Below are positions 26,460-34,586 of a DNA stretch of 64,000 nucleotides, one piece after another. Position 1 is the stretch's first letter. Every line of letters starts with the position of its first letter. Under the pieces are notes generated by a model. It searched no databases, was not told where the DNA came from, and saw nothing but the letters and a program-made list of their open reading frames with translations. Both the position numbers and the translations under genes were made by a program. Source of the DNA: Mesorhizobium japonicum MAFF 303099 (lineage in GTDB: Bacteria; Pseudomonadota; Alphaproteobacteria; Rhizobiales; Rhizobiaceae); contig NC_002678.2 of assembly GCF_000009625.1 (NCBI RefSeq), positions 5,364,001-5,428,000 on the forward strand, in the 5' to 3' direction.

Positions 26460-27869
26460 ATGCAAAGGTTTGGCGCAGGGGTAGTCATCGATGATTTCGA
26501 GCTGGTCGAAAAGCTACCCTCCGGCGGCATGGCCTCGCTTTGGCGGGCGACCAACCCGCGCTATGATTTTCCGCTTGTGCTGAAGATCCCTTTTCTCGAT
26601 CCGGGCGCGGATGTTTCCGTCATCCTCGGTTTCGAGGCGGAGGAGCTGATACTGAAACGCCTGTCGGGACCGCATGTGCCGCGTTTCGCTGCATCCGGCA
26701 GCCTGGCGCAGGTTCCCTACATAGCCATGGAGTTCGTGGTTGGAAAGGGCCTCGCAGATATCGTCGGCAACGCGCCTCTGCCTATGGACGAGGTGGCAAG
26801 GATCGGCATCGAGATAGCGACGGCGCTCGCCGCCCTGCACCGGCAGAAGGTCGTACATCTCGATCTCAAGCCAGAGAATGTCGTTCTCGCCAACCGCGGT
26901 GCGGTGCTCCTCGACTTCGGGCTCGCCCGACATGAAGAGCTTCCCGATTTTCTCGGCGCGGAAAGCTCAGTGCCGATGGGCACCGCCGCCTATATTTCGC
27001 CCGAACAGGTGCTCGGGGAGCGATCCGATCCCGCAAGTGACCTGTTTGCGCTGGGTTGCATCCTCTTTCAGCTGGCTACGGGTGAGGAGCCGTTCGGGCG
27101 GCCGGCGACTTTGGCGGGAATGAAGCGCAGGCTCTATCATGCGCCAAGATCGCCGCGGGATATCAATGACGCCATTCCGCGGTGGCTGGAAGCCATCATT
27201 CTGAAATGTATGGAAGTGGACAGGTCTCAACGATACATCGAGGCAGCACACATCCTGTCCGATCTGAGGAGCCCCGACCAGGTGGTCGTTGCCAAGCGTA
27301 AGCCGCGGAACGAGGGGGGGTGGGCTGCGATCACCAGCCTGTTTCGCAAGACCGACGACAGGTCGCTCGTTGGCAGGGCGAGTTCGACAAGGACACAGGC
27401 CGGACCGTCGATTGTTCTTGCCGCAGTCGACCTGGCCAATGGCACCGATGCGCTGGCGGGCGAGGTTCTCAACGAAACTGCCCGCGTACTGGCCTCGCGG
27501 GAGGATTCGTGGCTGGCCTGCGTGACGGTCCTGAGGACCGAAATCATCGGCGACACGCCGGCGACCGACGAAACAGGGCGCTCGGTCTATTTGAAGCGGC
27601 TCGTCGCTCTCAAGGATTGGGCCTATCCACTGCATCTGCCGGAAGACCGCATCAGCTATCATGTGCTTGAAGCCGTCAGCCCCGCCGATGCGATCCTCAC
27701 CTACGCCGAGCACAATGACGTCGGACATATCGTGGTTGGAGCGCGGGCGTCCTCGGCAATCCGCCGTCACCTCGGCAGCGTCTCGACCAAGGTCGTGGCA
27801 CAAGCCCTTTGCTCGGTTTCAGTGGTCCGATTGAAGGCGGTCGAAGAACAGCAGCGGCGGCCGCTTTGA
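26460..27869 (+). CDS. Serine/threonine protein kinase fused to a universal stress protein domain
   Basis: 469 aa from the ATG at 26460 (CAAGGAGACGTACTTG ahead). The N-terminal 265 residues are a Hanks-type kinase: KLPSGGMASLWRA (glycine loop), LVLKIPF (Lys), HLDLKPENV and DFGLARH (about 133-155), and GTAAYISPEQV (activation segment end). After a basic linker, the C-terminal 150 residues form a Usp domain (PSIVLAAVDLANG, GHIVVGARASSAIRRHLGSV, then SVSVVRLK). No transmembrane helix is seen, so it is a soluble kinase. The Usp part may sense ATP or energy state. Its targets are unknown. Confidence 0.9.
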   Translation: MQRFGAGVVIDDFELVEKLPSGGMASLWRATNPRYDFPLVLKIPFLDPGADVSVILGFEAEELILKRLSGPHVPRFAASGSLAQVPYIAMEFVVGKGLADIVGNAPLPMDEVARIGIEIATALAALHRQKVVHLDLKPENVVLANRGAVLLDFGLARHEELPDFLGAESSVPMGTAAYISPEQVLGERSDPASDLFALGCILFQLATGEEPFGRPATLAGMKRRLYHAPRSPRDINDAIPRWLEAIILKCMEVDRSQRYIEAAHILSDLRSPDQVVVAKRKPRNEGGWAAITSLFRKTDDRSLVGRASSTRTQAGPSIVLAAVDLANGTDALAGEVLNETARVLASREDSWLACVTVLRTEIIGDTPATDETGRSVYLKRLVALKDWAYPLHLPEDRISYHVLEAVSPADAILTYAEHNDVGHIVVGARASSAIRRHLGSVSTKVVAQALCSVSVVRLKAVEEQQRRPL

Positions 27870-27981
27870 TGCGCATCAGGATTTAGGGGCGTCTTTACAG
27901 GGGGATCACGGACAGCAGTAACCGAAGCTCAGCCAACGCGATTTTCATACATTTGGTGTAGCCCAACTGGGCATCGCCACT

Positions 27982-27995
27982 TTGACACAAATCAA
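27982..27995. promoter_or_regulatory. FixK-type box TTGACACAAATCAA
   Basis: Fits TTG(A/C)-N6-(T/G)CAA, the Bradyrhizobium FixK2 consensus. It is 172 bases before the gene at 28168, far for direct activation; a second site lies closer. Confidence 0.5.
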
Positions 27996-28093
27996 CGCCG
28001 CGGCTCCGAGAGAGCGCCTAATCTCCAGGTCTTCATCCGACACGGGATCGGAATGTTTTCTTAGGTCTGTCCTGAAACCAGGGATGATTTGCG

Positions 28094-28107
28094 TTGATGT
28101 AGGTCAA
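28094..28107. promoter_or_regulatory. FixK box TTGATGTAGGTCAA
   Basis: Fits the FixK consensus, 60 bases before the start codon at 28168, a normal distance for class II activation. Confidence 0.7.
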
Positions 28108-28167
28108 TGCTAGGCGACTACGGTCAAACTATCGTCACGGTCAGCAATATGTCTTTGGAGACCGCCG

Positions 28168-28620
28168 ATGAACGAAGAGGTCAAAAACAAGATCCTGATG
28201 CTGCTGGATCAACACCGCATCATGACAATTGCAACGCTGAGGCCGGACGGCTGGCCACAGGCGACGACCGTCGGCTACGTGAACGAAGGCCTTACCCTCT
28301 ACTTCCTCTGCGGTCTGGATAGCCAGAAGGCCGCGAATCTGGCTCGAGACAATCGCGTGTCCCTGACCATCGATCACGACACCCCACAGGTGATGGAAAT
28401 CACCGGACTTTCCATGGCGGCGCGCGCGCAGGTGGTGGCAAACCGGGCCGAAGCGGAAAAGGTCCTGCGGATGCTGCCGTTGAAGTATCCGGAGCAAGTC
28501 GCGCTGCCTGGTCCGATGCCGACTCCGGAGCAGGTGCGCATATTCCGCGTTATGCCTACTGTCATCTCCGTGCTCGACTACTCTAAGGGATTTGGCCACA
28601 CCGATCTCGTCACCTGCTGA
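28168..28620 (+). CDS. Pyridoxamine 5'-phosphate oxidase-like flavin-binding split-barrel protein
   Basis: 150 aa. The split-barrel start is visible (ILMLLDQHRIMTIATLRPDG, then WPQATTVGYVNEGLTLYF) followed by SQKAANLARDNRVSLTID, as in the PNPOx-like family that binds FMN, F420 or heme. It lacks the C-terminal segment of true PdxH, so vitamin B6 synthesis is unlikely. Its role is probably redox or stress related. A FixK box 60 bases upstream suggests low-oxygen induction. A relative of the same fold is at 40379-40828. Confidence 0.82.
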   Translation: MNEEVKNKILMLLDQHRIMTIATLRPDGWPQATTVGYVNEGLTLYFLCGLDSQKAANLARDNRVSLTIDHDTPQVMEITGLSMAARAQVVANRAEAEKVLRMLPLKYPEQVALPGPMPTPEQVRIFRVMPTVISVLDYSKGFGHTDLVTC

Positions 28621-29018
28621 GCGCGCTCCTTGCCACGACATGCATTGGATTACGCGGGAACGAGGCCGCCAAATTGTCGGCAAAGTTTGTGCAATCAGAT
28701 CTGGCGGCTGGCACATCGGCGGATGAGCGCCAGTGCCGCAACGTGCTCGTTCCGGCAGATGAACCGAACGGCAATATTCACCTAAGCGCTCGCTCGCCGA
28801 GCTTGCGTATCTGGCTGGTCCACTCCGCGCGGGTCGCATAGCCGGCGCCAGCGACCATGCCGGCGAGACTCCATTCGGGAGGTTCGGCGCGAATGTTGCG
28901 CCTGCGGTTGGGATTTCAATCGGTCGTGTCAGACGGCGATTTCACCGTTATTGGTGCGACATTGCCAATTCAACCTGACAGCTGCATCGGCGCCGCAGAT
29001 GGGCTGGCGCCGGACAGT
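28621..29018. other. Intergenic stretch with a gene remnant
   Basis: About 400 bases without an intact gene. It holds the minus-strand remnant at 28778-28858 (listed separately). Other open frames here have no recognisable content. Confidence 0.5.
28778..28858 (-). pseudogene. Remnant: C-terminal end of an NAD(P)H oxidoreductase
   Basis: The minus strand encodes MVAGAGYATRAEWTSQIRKL followed by GERALR and a stop. The intact oxidoreductase at 29727-30317 ends in MVAGASDATRAKWIRQMRGL followed by GEGAL. The similarity is clear in DNA and protein over 26 codons and stops abruptly upstream. It is therefore a broken duplicate of that gene's 3' end, about 900 bases from the intact copy. Confidence 0.75.
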
Positions 29019-29032
29019 TTGATTTGGCGCAA
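29019..29032. promoter_or_regulatory. FixK2-type box TTGATTTGGCGCAA
   Basis: Fits TTG(A/C)-N6-(T/G)CAA with the right half CGCAA. It lies 77 bases before the cupredoxin start. The same TTTGAT-N4-CGCAA form precedes genes at 34587 and 39467. Confidence 0.6.
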
Positions 29033-29109
29033 GGACGGCGGGTAACGCGGCGAGCAGGATCACGGCCGGGACGTGGAGCGCTTCGGCTGCCGTCCTGAAG
29101 GAGGTTGCC

Positions 29110-29607
29110 ATGAAAACTGTATCGAGGAGAGCAGCGCTCGGGTTTGCCGCGGCGATGCTCATGGCCGGCAGTGCCGGCGTCGTCCAAGCTGCTTCGCTTG
29201 TCCAGATCTCGCTGTGGGACAAGGGCGCGAGTATGGAGATGCCGATGGGGCTCGCCTATGCGGAGCCCGGACTCGATCTCGCCAAGGCGACGATGGGCAT
29301 CAAGGCTTCGCCGGGTGCTGTGAAGGCCGGGGAGGTCACATTCAAAGTGATCAACGACTCTAAGGACACCGTCCACGAAATGATCGTGATGTACCTTGCC
29401 GAACCCGGCAAGCCGCTTCCTTACCTTGAGGCCGAGAACCGGGTCGACGAAGACAAATCAGGCGATAAGGGCGAGGTGTCGGAGCTCGATCCCGGCAAAT
29501 CAGGCACATTGACCGTCGATCTGAAGGCTGGAAAGTACCTGCTTATCTGCAACGTGCCCGGTCACTATGGTGCCGGCATGTGGGCCGAGTTCACCGTCGA
29601 GCCATGA
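29110..29607 (+). CDS. Exported cupredoxin (plastocyanin/azurin-like blue copper protein)
   Basis: 165 aa. The N-terminus is a signal peptide with paired arginines (MKTVSRRAALGFAAAMLMAG, cleavage likely after VQA near residue 27), so Tat export is possible. The cupredoxin core ends in LLICNVPGHYGAGMWAEFTV. The copper ligands are readable: His89 (TVHEMIV), Cys147, His152 and Met157, giving a type 1 site. Such proteins carry single electrons in the periplasm, for example to oxidases or copper reductases. The gene stands alone and has a FixK-type box 77 bases upstream, which fits a respiratory role at low oxygen. The partner is unknown. Confidence 0.88.
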   Translation: MKTVSRRAALGFAAAMLMAGSAGVVQAASLVQISLWDKGASMEMPMGLAYAEPGLDLAKATMGIKASPGAVKAGEVTFKVINDSKDTVHEMIVMYLAEPGKPLPYLEAENRVDEDKSGDKGEVSELDPGKSGTLTVDLKAGKYLLICNVPGHYGAGMWAEFTVEP

Positions 29608-29726
29608 AGCATGGAGCGCTCTGGGGGGAAAGCTTCGACTGTCGCCGGCTGGATGCTTGCCGGGGTCGCAAGTCTTGTCACCGGCGCACCGCACGACGAT
29701 TCCGACTGCTAACTAGGATCGCCGTG

Positions 29727-30317
29727 CTAAAGCGCTCCCTCGCCGAGCCCACGCATTTGTCGAATCCACTTCGCGCGGGTGGCATCGCTGGCGCCAGCGA
29801 CCATGCCGAATATGGTCTCGCGCACCGGACTGATGCCGACAAAGTGCAGAATGCTTCGCTTCATGCCGGCGATGCCGTGTCCGAGGAACCATAGCCGGTA
29901 GACGACGGAAGGCATGCCCATCGTCACTACGACGCGCGCAGAGCGGCCGCGAAGCAGTGTCTTGGTGAAACCGCCGCCCTTGTCCGGGTAGGCGAAGGCC
30001 GTTCCCGGTCGCATGATCTGTTCCAGAAATGCCTTCAGCAGAGCCGGCATGGTTCCGAGCCACAGCGGGAAGACAAAGACGATGTGCTCCGCCCACACGA
30101 TCGCCTCGGCTGCATCCTTTAACTCGTCGGGAACCGCACCATGTTCGAACTCCTGCATCGACCGCAGCATCGGAAAATCAAGTGCTGCCAGATCGACCAG
30201 GCGCACAGCGTGCCCCGCCTTTTCCGCACCTTCGCCATAGGCGTTGGCAAGACCGCGGCAGAGCCTGTCCGGCGACGGGTCGGGATGGCCGACCACAATG
30301 AGAATGCGTCGCGACAT
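29727..30317 (-). CDS. NAD(P)H-dependent flavodoxin-fold oxidoreductase
   Basis: 196 aa. It starts with the flavodoxin-like motif RILIVVGHPDPSPDRLCRGL and contains FPMLRSMQEFEHG, EHIVFVFPLWLGTMPALLKA and RPGTAFAYP, as in the NQO/KefF/MdaB family. It binds FMN or FAD and reduces quinones or similar acceptors with NAD(P)H in the cytoplasm. A fragment of a second copy of its 3' end lies at 28778-28858. The gene upstream (30350-30736) is on the same strand with a 32-base gap, so they probably share the FixK-type promoter at 30786. Confidence 0.87.
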   Translation of the reverse strand: MSRRILIVVGHPDPSPDRLCRGLANAYGEGAEKAGHAVRLVDLAALDFPMLRSMQEFEHGAVPDELKDAAEAIVWAEHIVFVFPLWLGTMPALLKAFLEQIMRPGTAFAYPDKGGGFTKTLLRGRSARVVVTMGMPSVVYRLWFLGHGIAGMKRSILHFVGISPVRETIFGMVAGASDATRAKWIRQMRGLGEGAL

Positions 30318-30349
30318 GGTCTACTCCCAGGGAGCCTGGCCCCGAGGCG

Positions 30350-30736
30350 TCAAGGCCGTTCGACCCGTGCCACCTGGTAGGTGTGCATGGCGCCGTTGCG
30401 CTCGATCGACACGTACTCACCGGTCACGAACCGTTCGTCGCCGAGATGGAAGCCGATCTCGTCATCGCGATCGCCTTCGGCATAGTCGAAATACCACTGT
30501 CCGCCGGGTTTGCGCCTCAGCCGGCCGATCAGATCCTCCTCGCCGGTGCGAAACCGGCGAACACGGCAGGAGGCCCTGTGCGACTTCCATTCTTCCGCAT
30601 CGATCTTTCCTTCTCCGGTCAATGGAGCCAGCACGTCATAGCCTTCTTCGCGGTCGCCTTCCGGGTGGCCCTTTTCACGTGCCAGCAGCAGCCGGACATT
30701 GCGGAATTTCGGGGTGAGGTCCTTCAAACTGGTCAT
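30350..30736 (-). CDS. Conserved-looking hypothetical protein
   Basis: 128 aa. I do not recognise a family. It is a soluble, charged protein (LLLAREKGHPEGDREEGYDV, then WKSHRASCRVRRFRTGEEDL and GEYVSIERNGAMHTYQVARV), rich in beta-prone segments, with no signal peptide or membrane helix. GAAAGGAGTTCGCC ahead of the ATG gives a strong ribosome site and supports the start. A FixK-type box lies 50 bases before the start. It is followed by the NAD(P)H oxidoreductase on the same strand. The regulation and coding character make it a real gene of unknown role. Confidence 0.72.
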   Translation of the reverse strand: MTSLKDLTPKFRNVRLLLAREKGHPEGDREEGYDVLAPLTGEGKIDAEEWKSHRASCRVRRFRTGEEDLIGRLRRKPGGQWYFDYAEGDRDDEIGFHLGDERFVTGEYVSIERNGAMHTYQVARVERP

Positions 30737-30785
30737 GGCGAACTCCTTTCACGGAGTCTCATAGAGCGGAGGCGGGAACTGGCCC

Positions 30786-30799
30786 TTGATCCGCGTCAA
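30786..30799. promoter_or_regulatory. FixK box TTGATCCGCGTCAA
   Basis: Fits the FixK consensus. It lies 50 bases before the start of the hypothetical gene at 30736 (minus strand), near the place expected for an activator site. Confidence 0.68.
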
Positions 30800-30821
30800 T
30801 CAAGGCTCGAGAACAGCACTC

Positions 30822-32075
30822 CTATCCAGGACCGAGCAACAAGAGGGCGCAGATGCCCATGGTCGCGGCGACCAGGGTTGTGACGGCCAGTGGCAACCAG
30901 AACCTGACGGGACCGGCAAATGCTGCGAGCGAAAGGCGGCCGATGGCGTTGGCTGCCAGCGCCGCGAGCACGGCCTGGCCCACGGTCGCGACGGACACGG
31001 AATGCTTGACAAGGCGCAGCGCACCAAGCACCGAGACATCGACATCGAATGCGCCGGCCAGCGCCGAACTCGCCAGCAGACCGCGCCCACCGAATAAAGC
31101 GGCCAGTCCGGCACTTGCGGTCGCGACGATCGCAAAGAGCAAGGCGAAGAGCAGCAACGGGCCCAGTTCAAATGGATTGCGCGCGAGGGCGCTGCCTTCA
31201 CCGTTCCCGCTGTCGCGAGTCAGCAGCAATGCGCCGCAGACAGCGAAGGCAAGCGCTGCGGCAATCGCCGGCATGGCGACGGAAATGAACACGCTTGGCT
31301 CGACGATCAGAATCACGGCGCAGACGCGGAGCACCGAAACCATTGCAGCCAGGGATGCCGCCCCGGCGAGCGGCAGTGGATTGCCGCCCGACGCGGCATT
31401 GCGGGCAAGCGCCAAGGTCACGGCGGTGGAAGAGACTATCGCGCCGGCGAGCGAACTGACCAGCAGACCACGCGTATTGCCAAGAATGCGAACAGCCACA
31501 TAACCGGCGAACGATATGGAGGCCATCAGCACCGTCAGGAACCAGACCTCCCACGGATTGAAACCGCCCCACGGATCCATCGTCCGGTTTGGCAGCAGGG
31601 GCAGAACAATCGCCGTCATCACCGCCAGGATCAGCGCCGAGCGCAGTTCGACCCAGGTCAGTCGCTTCAAAAGACCGTGCAGGACTTCTCGGCTGGCCAG
31701 GATTGCCGCCAGTGCCGCCCCACCGGCAGCTGCCGCCCGATAATCGCCGGCAACGGAAAGCGCCCCGAGCGCGAAAACGCCAAGGCCAGCGATCACGCTC
31801 GTAACGCTGAAATCCTCGTCATGGACAGCCTCGCGCGCCTTGTACCACGCGAAGATTGCCGCAAAGGCAATGAAGCCGCCGACCAGCACGGATACGGCGC
31901 CGAGTGCGTTGGCGAGTGCGGCGAGCACGCCGCCGAGGAGGCCGGATATGCCGAATGTCCGAATGCCGGCCGTGCGACTGCGAGCGGGTGCATCTCGCTC
32001 CTGCCAGCCACGCTCCAGACCGACAAGCAGACCTATTGCGAGGGCAAGTCCGAGCCGGGCGATGAGCGGATCCAT
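30822..32075 (-). CDS. MgtC/SapB and DUF4010 family membrane protein
   Basis: 417 aa from the ATG at 32075 (MDPLIARLGLALAIGLLVGL); an upstream in-frame start at 32126 would overlap trxC. The N-terminal third is MgtC/SapB-like, with the signature LLVGLERGWQER and TAGIRTFGISGLLGG. The rest is the DUF4010 domain (WVELRSALILAVMTAIVLPL, ISFAGYVAVRILGNTRGLLV). About ten hydrophobic helices are visible, so it is an inner-membrane protein. MgtC relatives are linked with growth at low magnesium and inhibition of ATP synthase; the full function of this two-domain form is not known. It follows trxC with a 14-base gap. Confidence 0.85.
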   Translation of the reverse strand: MDPLIARLGLALAIGLLVGLERGWQERDAPARSRTAGIRTFGISGLLGGVLAALANALGAVSVLVGGFIAFAAIFAWYKAREAVHDEDFSVTSVIAGLGVFALGALSVAGDYRAAAAGGAALAAILASREVLHGLLKRLTWVELRSALILAVMTAIVLPLLPNRTMDPWGGFNPWEVWFLTVLMASISFAGYVAVRILGNTRGLLVSSLAGAIVSSTAVTLALARNAASGGNPLPLAGAASLAAMVSVLRVCAVILIVEPSVFISVAMPAIAAALAFAVCGALLLTRDSGNGEGSALARNPFELGPLLLFALLFAIVATASAGLAALFGGRGLLASSALAGAFDVDVSVLGALRLVKHSVSVATVGQAVLAALAANAIGRLSLAAFAGPVRFWLPLAVTTLVAATMGICALLLLGPG

Positions 32076-32089
32076 TGGCGCGGCGACGT

Positions 32090-32539
32090 TCAGGCGGCGA
32101 CCGTCGGCAGGCGATCGCGAACCCACCTGACGATCTGGCCTGCCGTCATTGCGCCTGATGTGCGCGCGATTTCACGTCCGCCATGGAAGAGGATCATCGT
32201 CGGGATCCCGCGAATGCCGAGCCTTGCCGCAACAGCCTGCTCATTGTCGGAATTGAGCTTGAGCAGGCGAACATGTGGCTCCAGTTCGCGCGCTGCGGCT
32301 TCGTAGGCCGGAGCCATCATCTTGCACGGGCCACACCACGGTGCCCAGATGTCGACGACAACGGCAATACTGCTGCGCGCAATCTGGTGGTCGAACGCCT
32401 TGGCGTCGACGTCCAGCGGGTGACCTGAAAACAGCCTGTTCCCGCACTTTCCGCACTTGGCCTCGTCGGCATTGCGGGCCGGCGGCAGGCGATTGACCCC
32501 GCCGCATTTGTCGCAAACCACCAGATTGTCCTGTGCCAT
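32090..32539 (-). CDS. trxC: Thioredoxin 2 (zinc-binding type)
   Basis: 149 aa, the usual TrxC length. The N-terminal zinc ribbon has Cys9-x-x-Cys12 and Cys29-x-x-Cys32 (CDKCGG, CGKCGN). The thioredoxin fold follows with the active site WAPWCGPCKMMAP (Cys69, Cys72) and the cis-Pro loop GIRGIPTMILFHGG. It reduces protein disulphides in the cytoplasm, often under oxidative stress. It stands between the P-type ATPase gene and the MgtC-like gene on the same strand, with short gaps, so the three are probably an operon read from the promoter region near 34420-34587. Confidence 0.95.
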   Translation of the reverse strand: MAQDNLVVCDKCGGVNRLPPARNADEAKCGKCGNRLFSGHPLDVDAKAFDHQIARSSIAVVVDIWAPWCGPCKMMAPAYEAAARELEPHVRLLKLNSDNEQAVAARLGIRGIPTMILFHGGREIARTSGAMTAGQIVRWVRDRLPTVAA

Positions 32540-32566
32540 GGCCGTTCACCGATCCGTTGTTGTCCA

Positions 32567-34420
32567 CTATGTGCGCCCGAGATGTCCGTCGCCAAGGGCG
32601 CGCAGTGCGTTCAGGATGACCGCGACGTCGATCCCTTCCTGAAGCAATGCACCTGCCACCGGTGTGATCTGCCCCATGGCCGCCGCCGCCATTGCCACAC
32701 CCGAGAGCGTCAGCCCGACAACAATGCTCTGCAGGGCGATCGCGCGTGTCCGTCGGGCAATCTGCACCGCCTCGGCGACAGGCTCCAGCCGGTCCGCGAG
32801 AACGATGACATCGGCCGCTTCGGAAGAGGCCGTCGCCCCGCGCGCGCCCATGGCGACGCCGACCGTCGCGGCGGCAAGGGCGGGTGCATCGTTGATGCCA
32901 TCGCCGACCATCATTGTCGGCGCCATTGCTTTCTCGGCCTCTACCATCGCGACCTTATCCGCGGGAATGGCATCGGCGACGACGGCATCCAGATCCAGCA
33001 TGGAAGAAACGCGCTTTGCTGCCGCACCGTCATCACCTGTCAGCAGGATTACGCGCGCGATGCCGGCCGAGCGCAGCTTGGCGAGCGTGTCATTTGCATC
33101 GGCACGCATCGCATCGCCGAAAGTAAACACGCCTGCAAGCCGCCCGCCGAGTGCGACAAACACCCTGAGCACCGGCTCGTCCCGGTATTTTTCTTCGCCG
33201 CATTTCGCCCAGTCGGGCAGGGGCCTGTCAGTGAGCACGAGAGCCCGCGATCCCGCCGCGATCGCCATGTCATCGACCCGGCCTTTCAGACCCGCGCCGC
33301 GGTACTCGCGGACATCGCGCGGATGCGAAAGCACCAGCTGCCTGCCGCGCGCTGTCCGGATGATCGAGTCGGCGAGCACATGGTGCGAGGCCTGTTCCAG
33401 GGATGCCAACAGCCGCAGCAGATGGTTCGCGTCACGGCCGGGTGCGGCTTCGATTTCGATGAGTTCGGCGCCGCCGATGGTCAAGGTCCCCGTCTTGTCG
33501 AAGATCGCGGTTCGGACTTGCGCGAGGGCCTCCAGAGCCGTGCTGCCTTTCATCAGGATGCCGGCCCGAGCGGCTCGCGAGACACCGCCGATGAAGGCAA
33601 CAGGAGCAGCGAGGATGAGCGGGCAGGGCGTTGCGACGACCAGCACCGCAAGCGCTCTGATAGGGTCGCCGGAAATATACCAGGCGGCGGCGGAAACCAG
33701 CAGAGTGGCTGGCAACAGGAACAGGGCAAAGCGGTCCGCCATGCGAATGAACGGAGACTTCGCGGTCTGTGCTGCGGCGACCATGCGCACGATCGCGGCA
33801 TAAGTGCTTTCTTCAGCGGGGACCGCAGCCCGCATGCTGAAGGTCTCGCCCGCATTGACGGTGCCGCTTCGCAGCATGTCGCCCGCAGTCCGTCGTTCCG
33901 GCAGCGGCTCTCCGGTCACCGCGGACTCATCGATCGAGGCTGAAGCATCAAGCAGGATACCATCGACGGGAAGCAGTTCGCCGGCGCGTACCAAAAGGGT
34001 GTCGCCGACAACGACCTCTTCGACGGAAATCCTTTCCGTTCCATGTGCGGATTCGCGGTGTGCGACACGCGGTGACCGGTCAGTGAGTGCCTTGAGGTTC
34101 CGCTCGGCACGGCCGCGGGCAAAATCCTCGAGCACAGTGCCGCCGGCATACATGATCGCGACCACTATCGCGGCCAGCGGCTGGCCGAGCAACAGCGCGG
34201 CGGACATTGACACCAAAGCAATTGCATCGACACCGAAGCGGCCGATCCAGAAATCACGCAGAATGGAGATGGCGAGAGCCGCCACCACGGGCAAGGTGGC
34301 CATCGTCCAGATCGTGTCGGCATCAAGAGGCCCGAGCCCGGCTCGCCAGGCTCCGATGCCGCCAGCGAGACCCAGGACCGCGATGACCAGCAATGCGCGC
34401 CGCAGAATGGACTCGTTCAT
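32567..34420 (-). CDS. Heavy-metal translocating P-type ATPase without N-terminal metal-binding domain
   Basis: 617 aa from the ATG at 34420, preceded by GGAAGG. Motifs: phosphatase TGEPLPE, phosphorylation DKTGTLT, hinge MMVGDGINDAPALA. The sixth-helix metal motif is TPC (VVATPCPLILAAPVAFIGGV) instead of the CPC of copper pumps or the SPC of P1B-4 pumps. There is no HMA domain or His-rich N-terminus; the protein starts directly with membrane helices. It pumps a metal ion out using ATP, but the metal cannot be deduced. It heads the ATPase-trxC-mgtC-like operon and is divergent from the acyl-CoA synthetase, with a FixK-type box in between. Confidence 0.88.
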   Translation of the reverse strand: MNESILRRALLVIAVLGLAGGIGAWRAGLGPLDADTIWTMATLPVVAALAISILRDFWIGRFGVDAIALVSMSAALLLGQPLAAIVVAIMYAGGTVLEDFARGRAERNLKALTDRSPRVAHRESAHGTERISVEEVVVGDTLLVRAGELLPVDGILLDASASIDESAVTGEPLPERRTAGDMLRSGTVNAGETFSMRAAVPAEESTYAAIVRMVAAAQTAKSPFIRMADRFALFLLPATLLVSAAAWYISGDPIRALAVLVVATPCPLILAAPVAFIGGVSRAARAGILMKGSTALEALAQVRTAIFDKTGTLTIGGAELIEIEAAPGRDANHLLRLLASLEQASHHVLADSIIRTARGRQLVLSHPRDVREYRGAGLKGRVDDMAIAAGSRALVLTDRPLPDWAKCGEEKYRDEPVLRVFVALGGRLAGVFTFGDAMRADANDTLAKLRSAGIARVILLTGDDGAAAKRVSSMLDLDAVVADAIPADKVAMVEAEKAMAPTMMVGDGINDAPALAAATVGVAMGARGATASSEAADVIVLADRLEPVAEAVQIARRTRAIALQSIVVGLTLSGVAMAAAAMGQITPVAGALLQEGIDVAVILNALRALGDGHLGRT

Positions 34421-34521
34421 GCGATGCCTTCCGATTTGATCGATACTCGCCAATTTTCGCTGGCGCTGACGGGCGTGTCGAACTCAAGCAAACAGCTAGT
34501 CCCGATAGGCTGGTGAAGACT

Positions 34522-34535
34522 TTGATCCAACGCAA
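34522..34535. promoter_or_regulatory. FixK2-type box TTGATCCAACGCAA
   Basis: Fits TTG(A/C)-N6-(T/G)CAA. It lies between divergent genes, 51 bases before the GTG at 34587 and 101 before the ATG at 34420. It shares the extended form TTTGATYCARCGCAAYGAACG with the site at 39380. Confidence 0.6.
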
Positions 34536-34586
34536 CGAACGGGCAAGATCGACAGGCGATTATCGCCATGAACAGGAGACATAGGG

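Larger units (their letters stand above)
27870..28167. other. Intergenic region with two FixK boxes
   Basis: 298 bases between the kinase and the flavin-barrel gene. No open frame or family is supportable. It holds two FixK-type sites (27982-27995 and 28094-28107) and probably the promoter of the downstream gene. Confidence 0.6.

Noticed and set aside
26967..27803. Open frame of 278 codons on the minus strand
   Set aside because: Antisense to the kinase-Usp gene; no independent support.
32582..33943. Open frame of 453 codons on the plus strand
   Set aside because: Antisense to the P-type ATPase whose motifs are complete; the plus frame has no family features.
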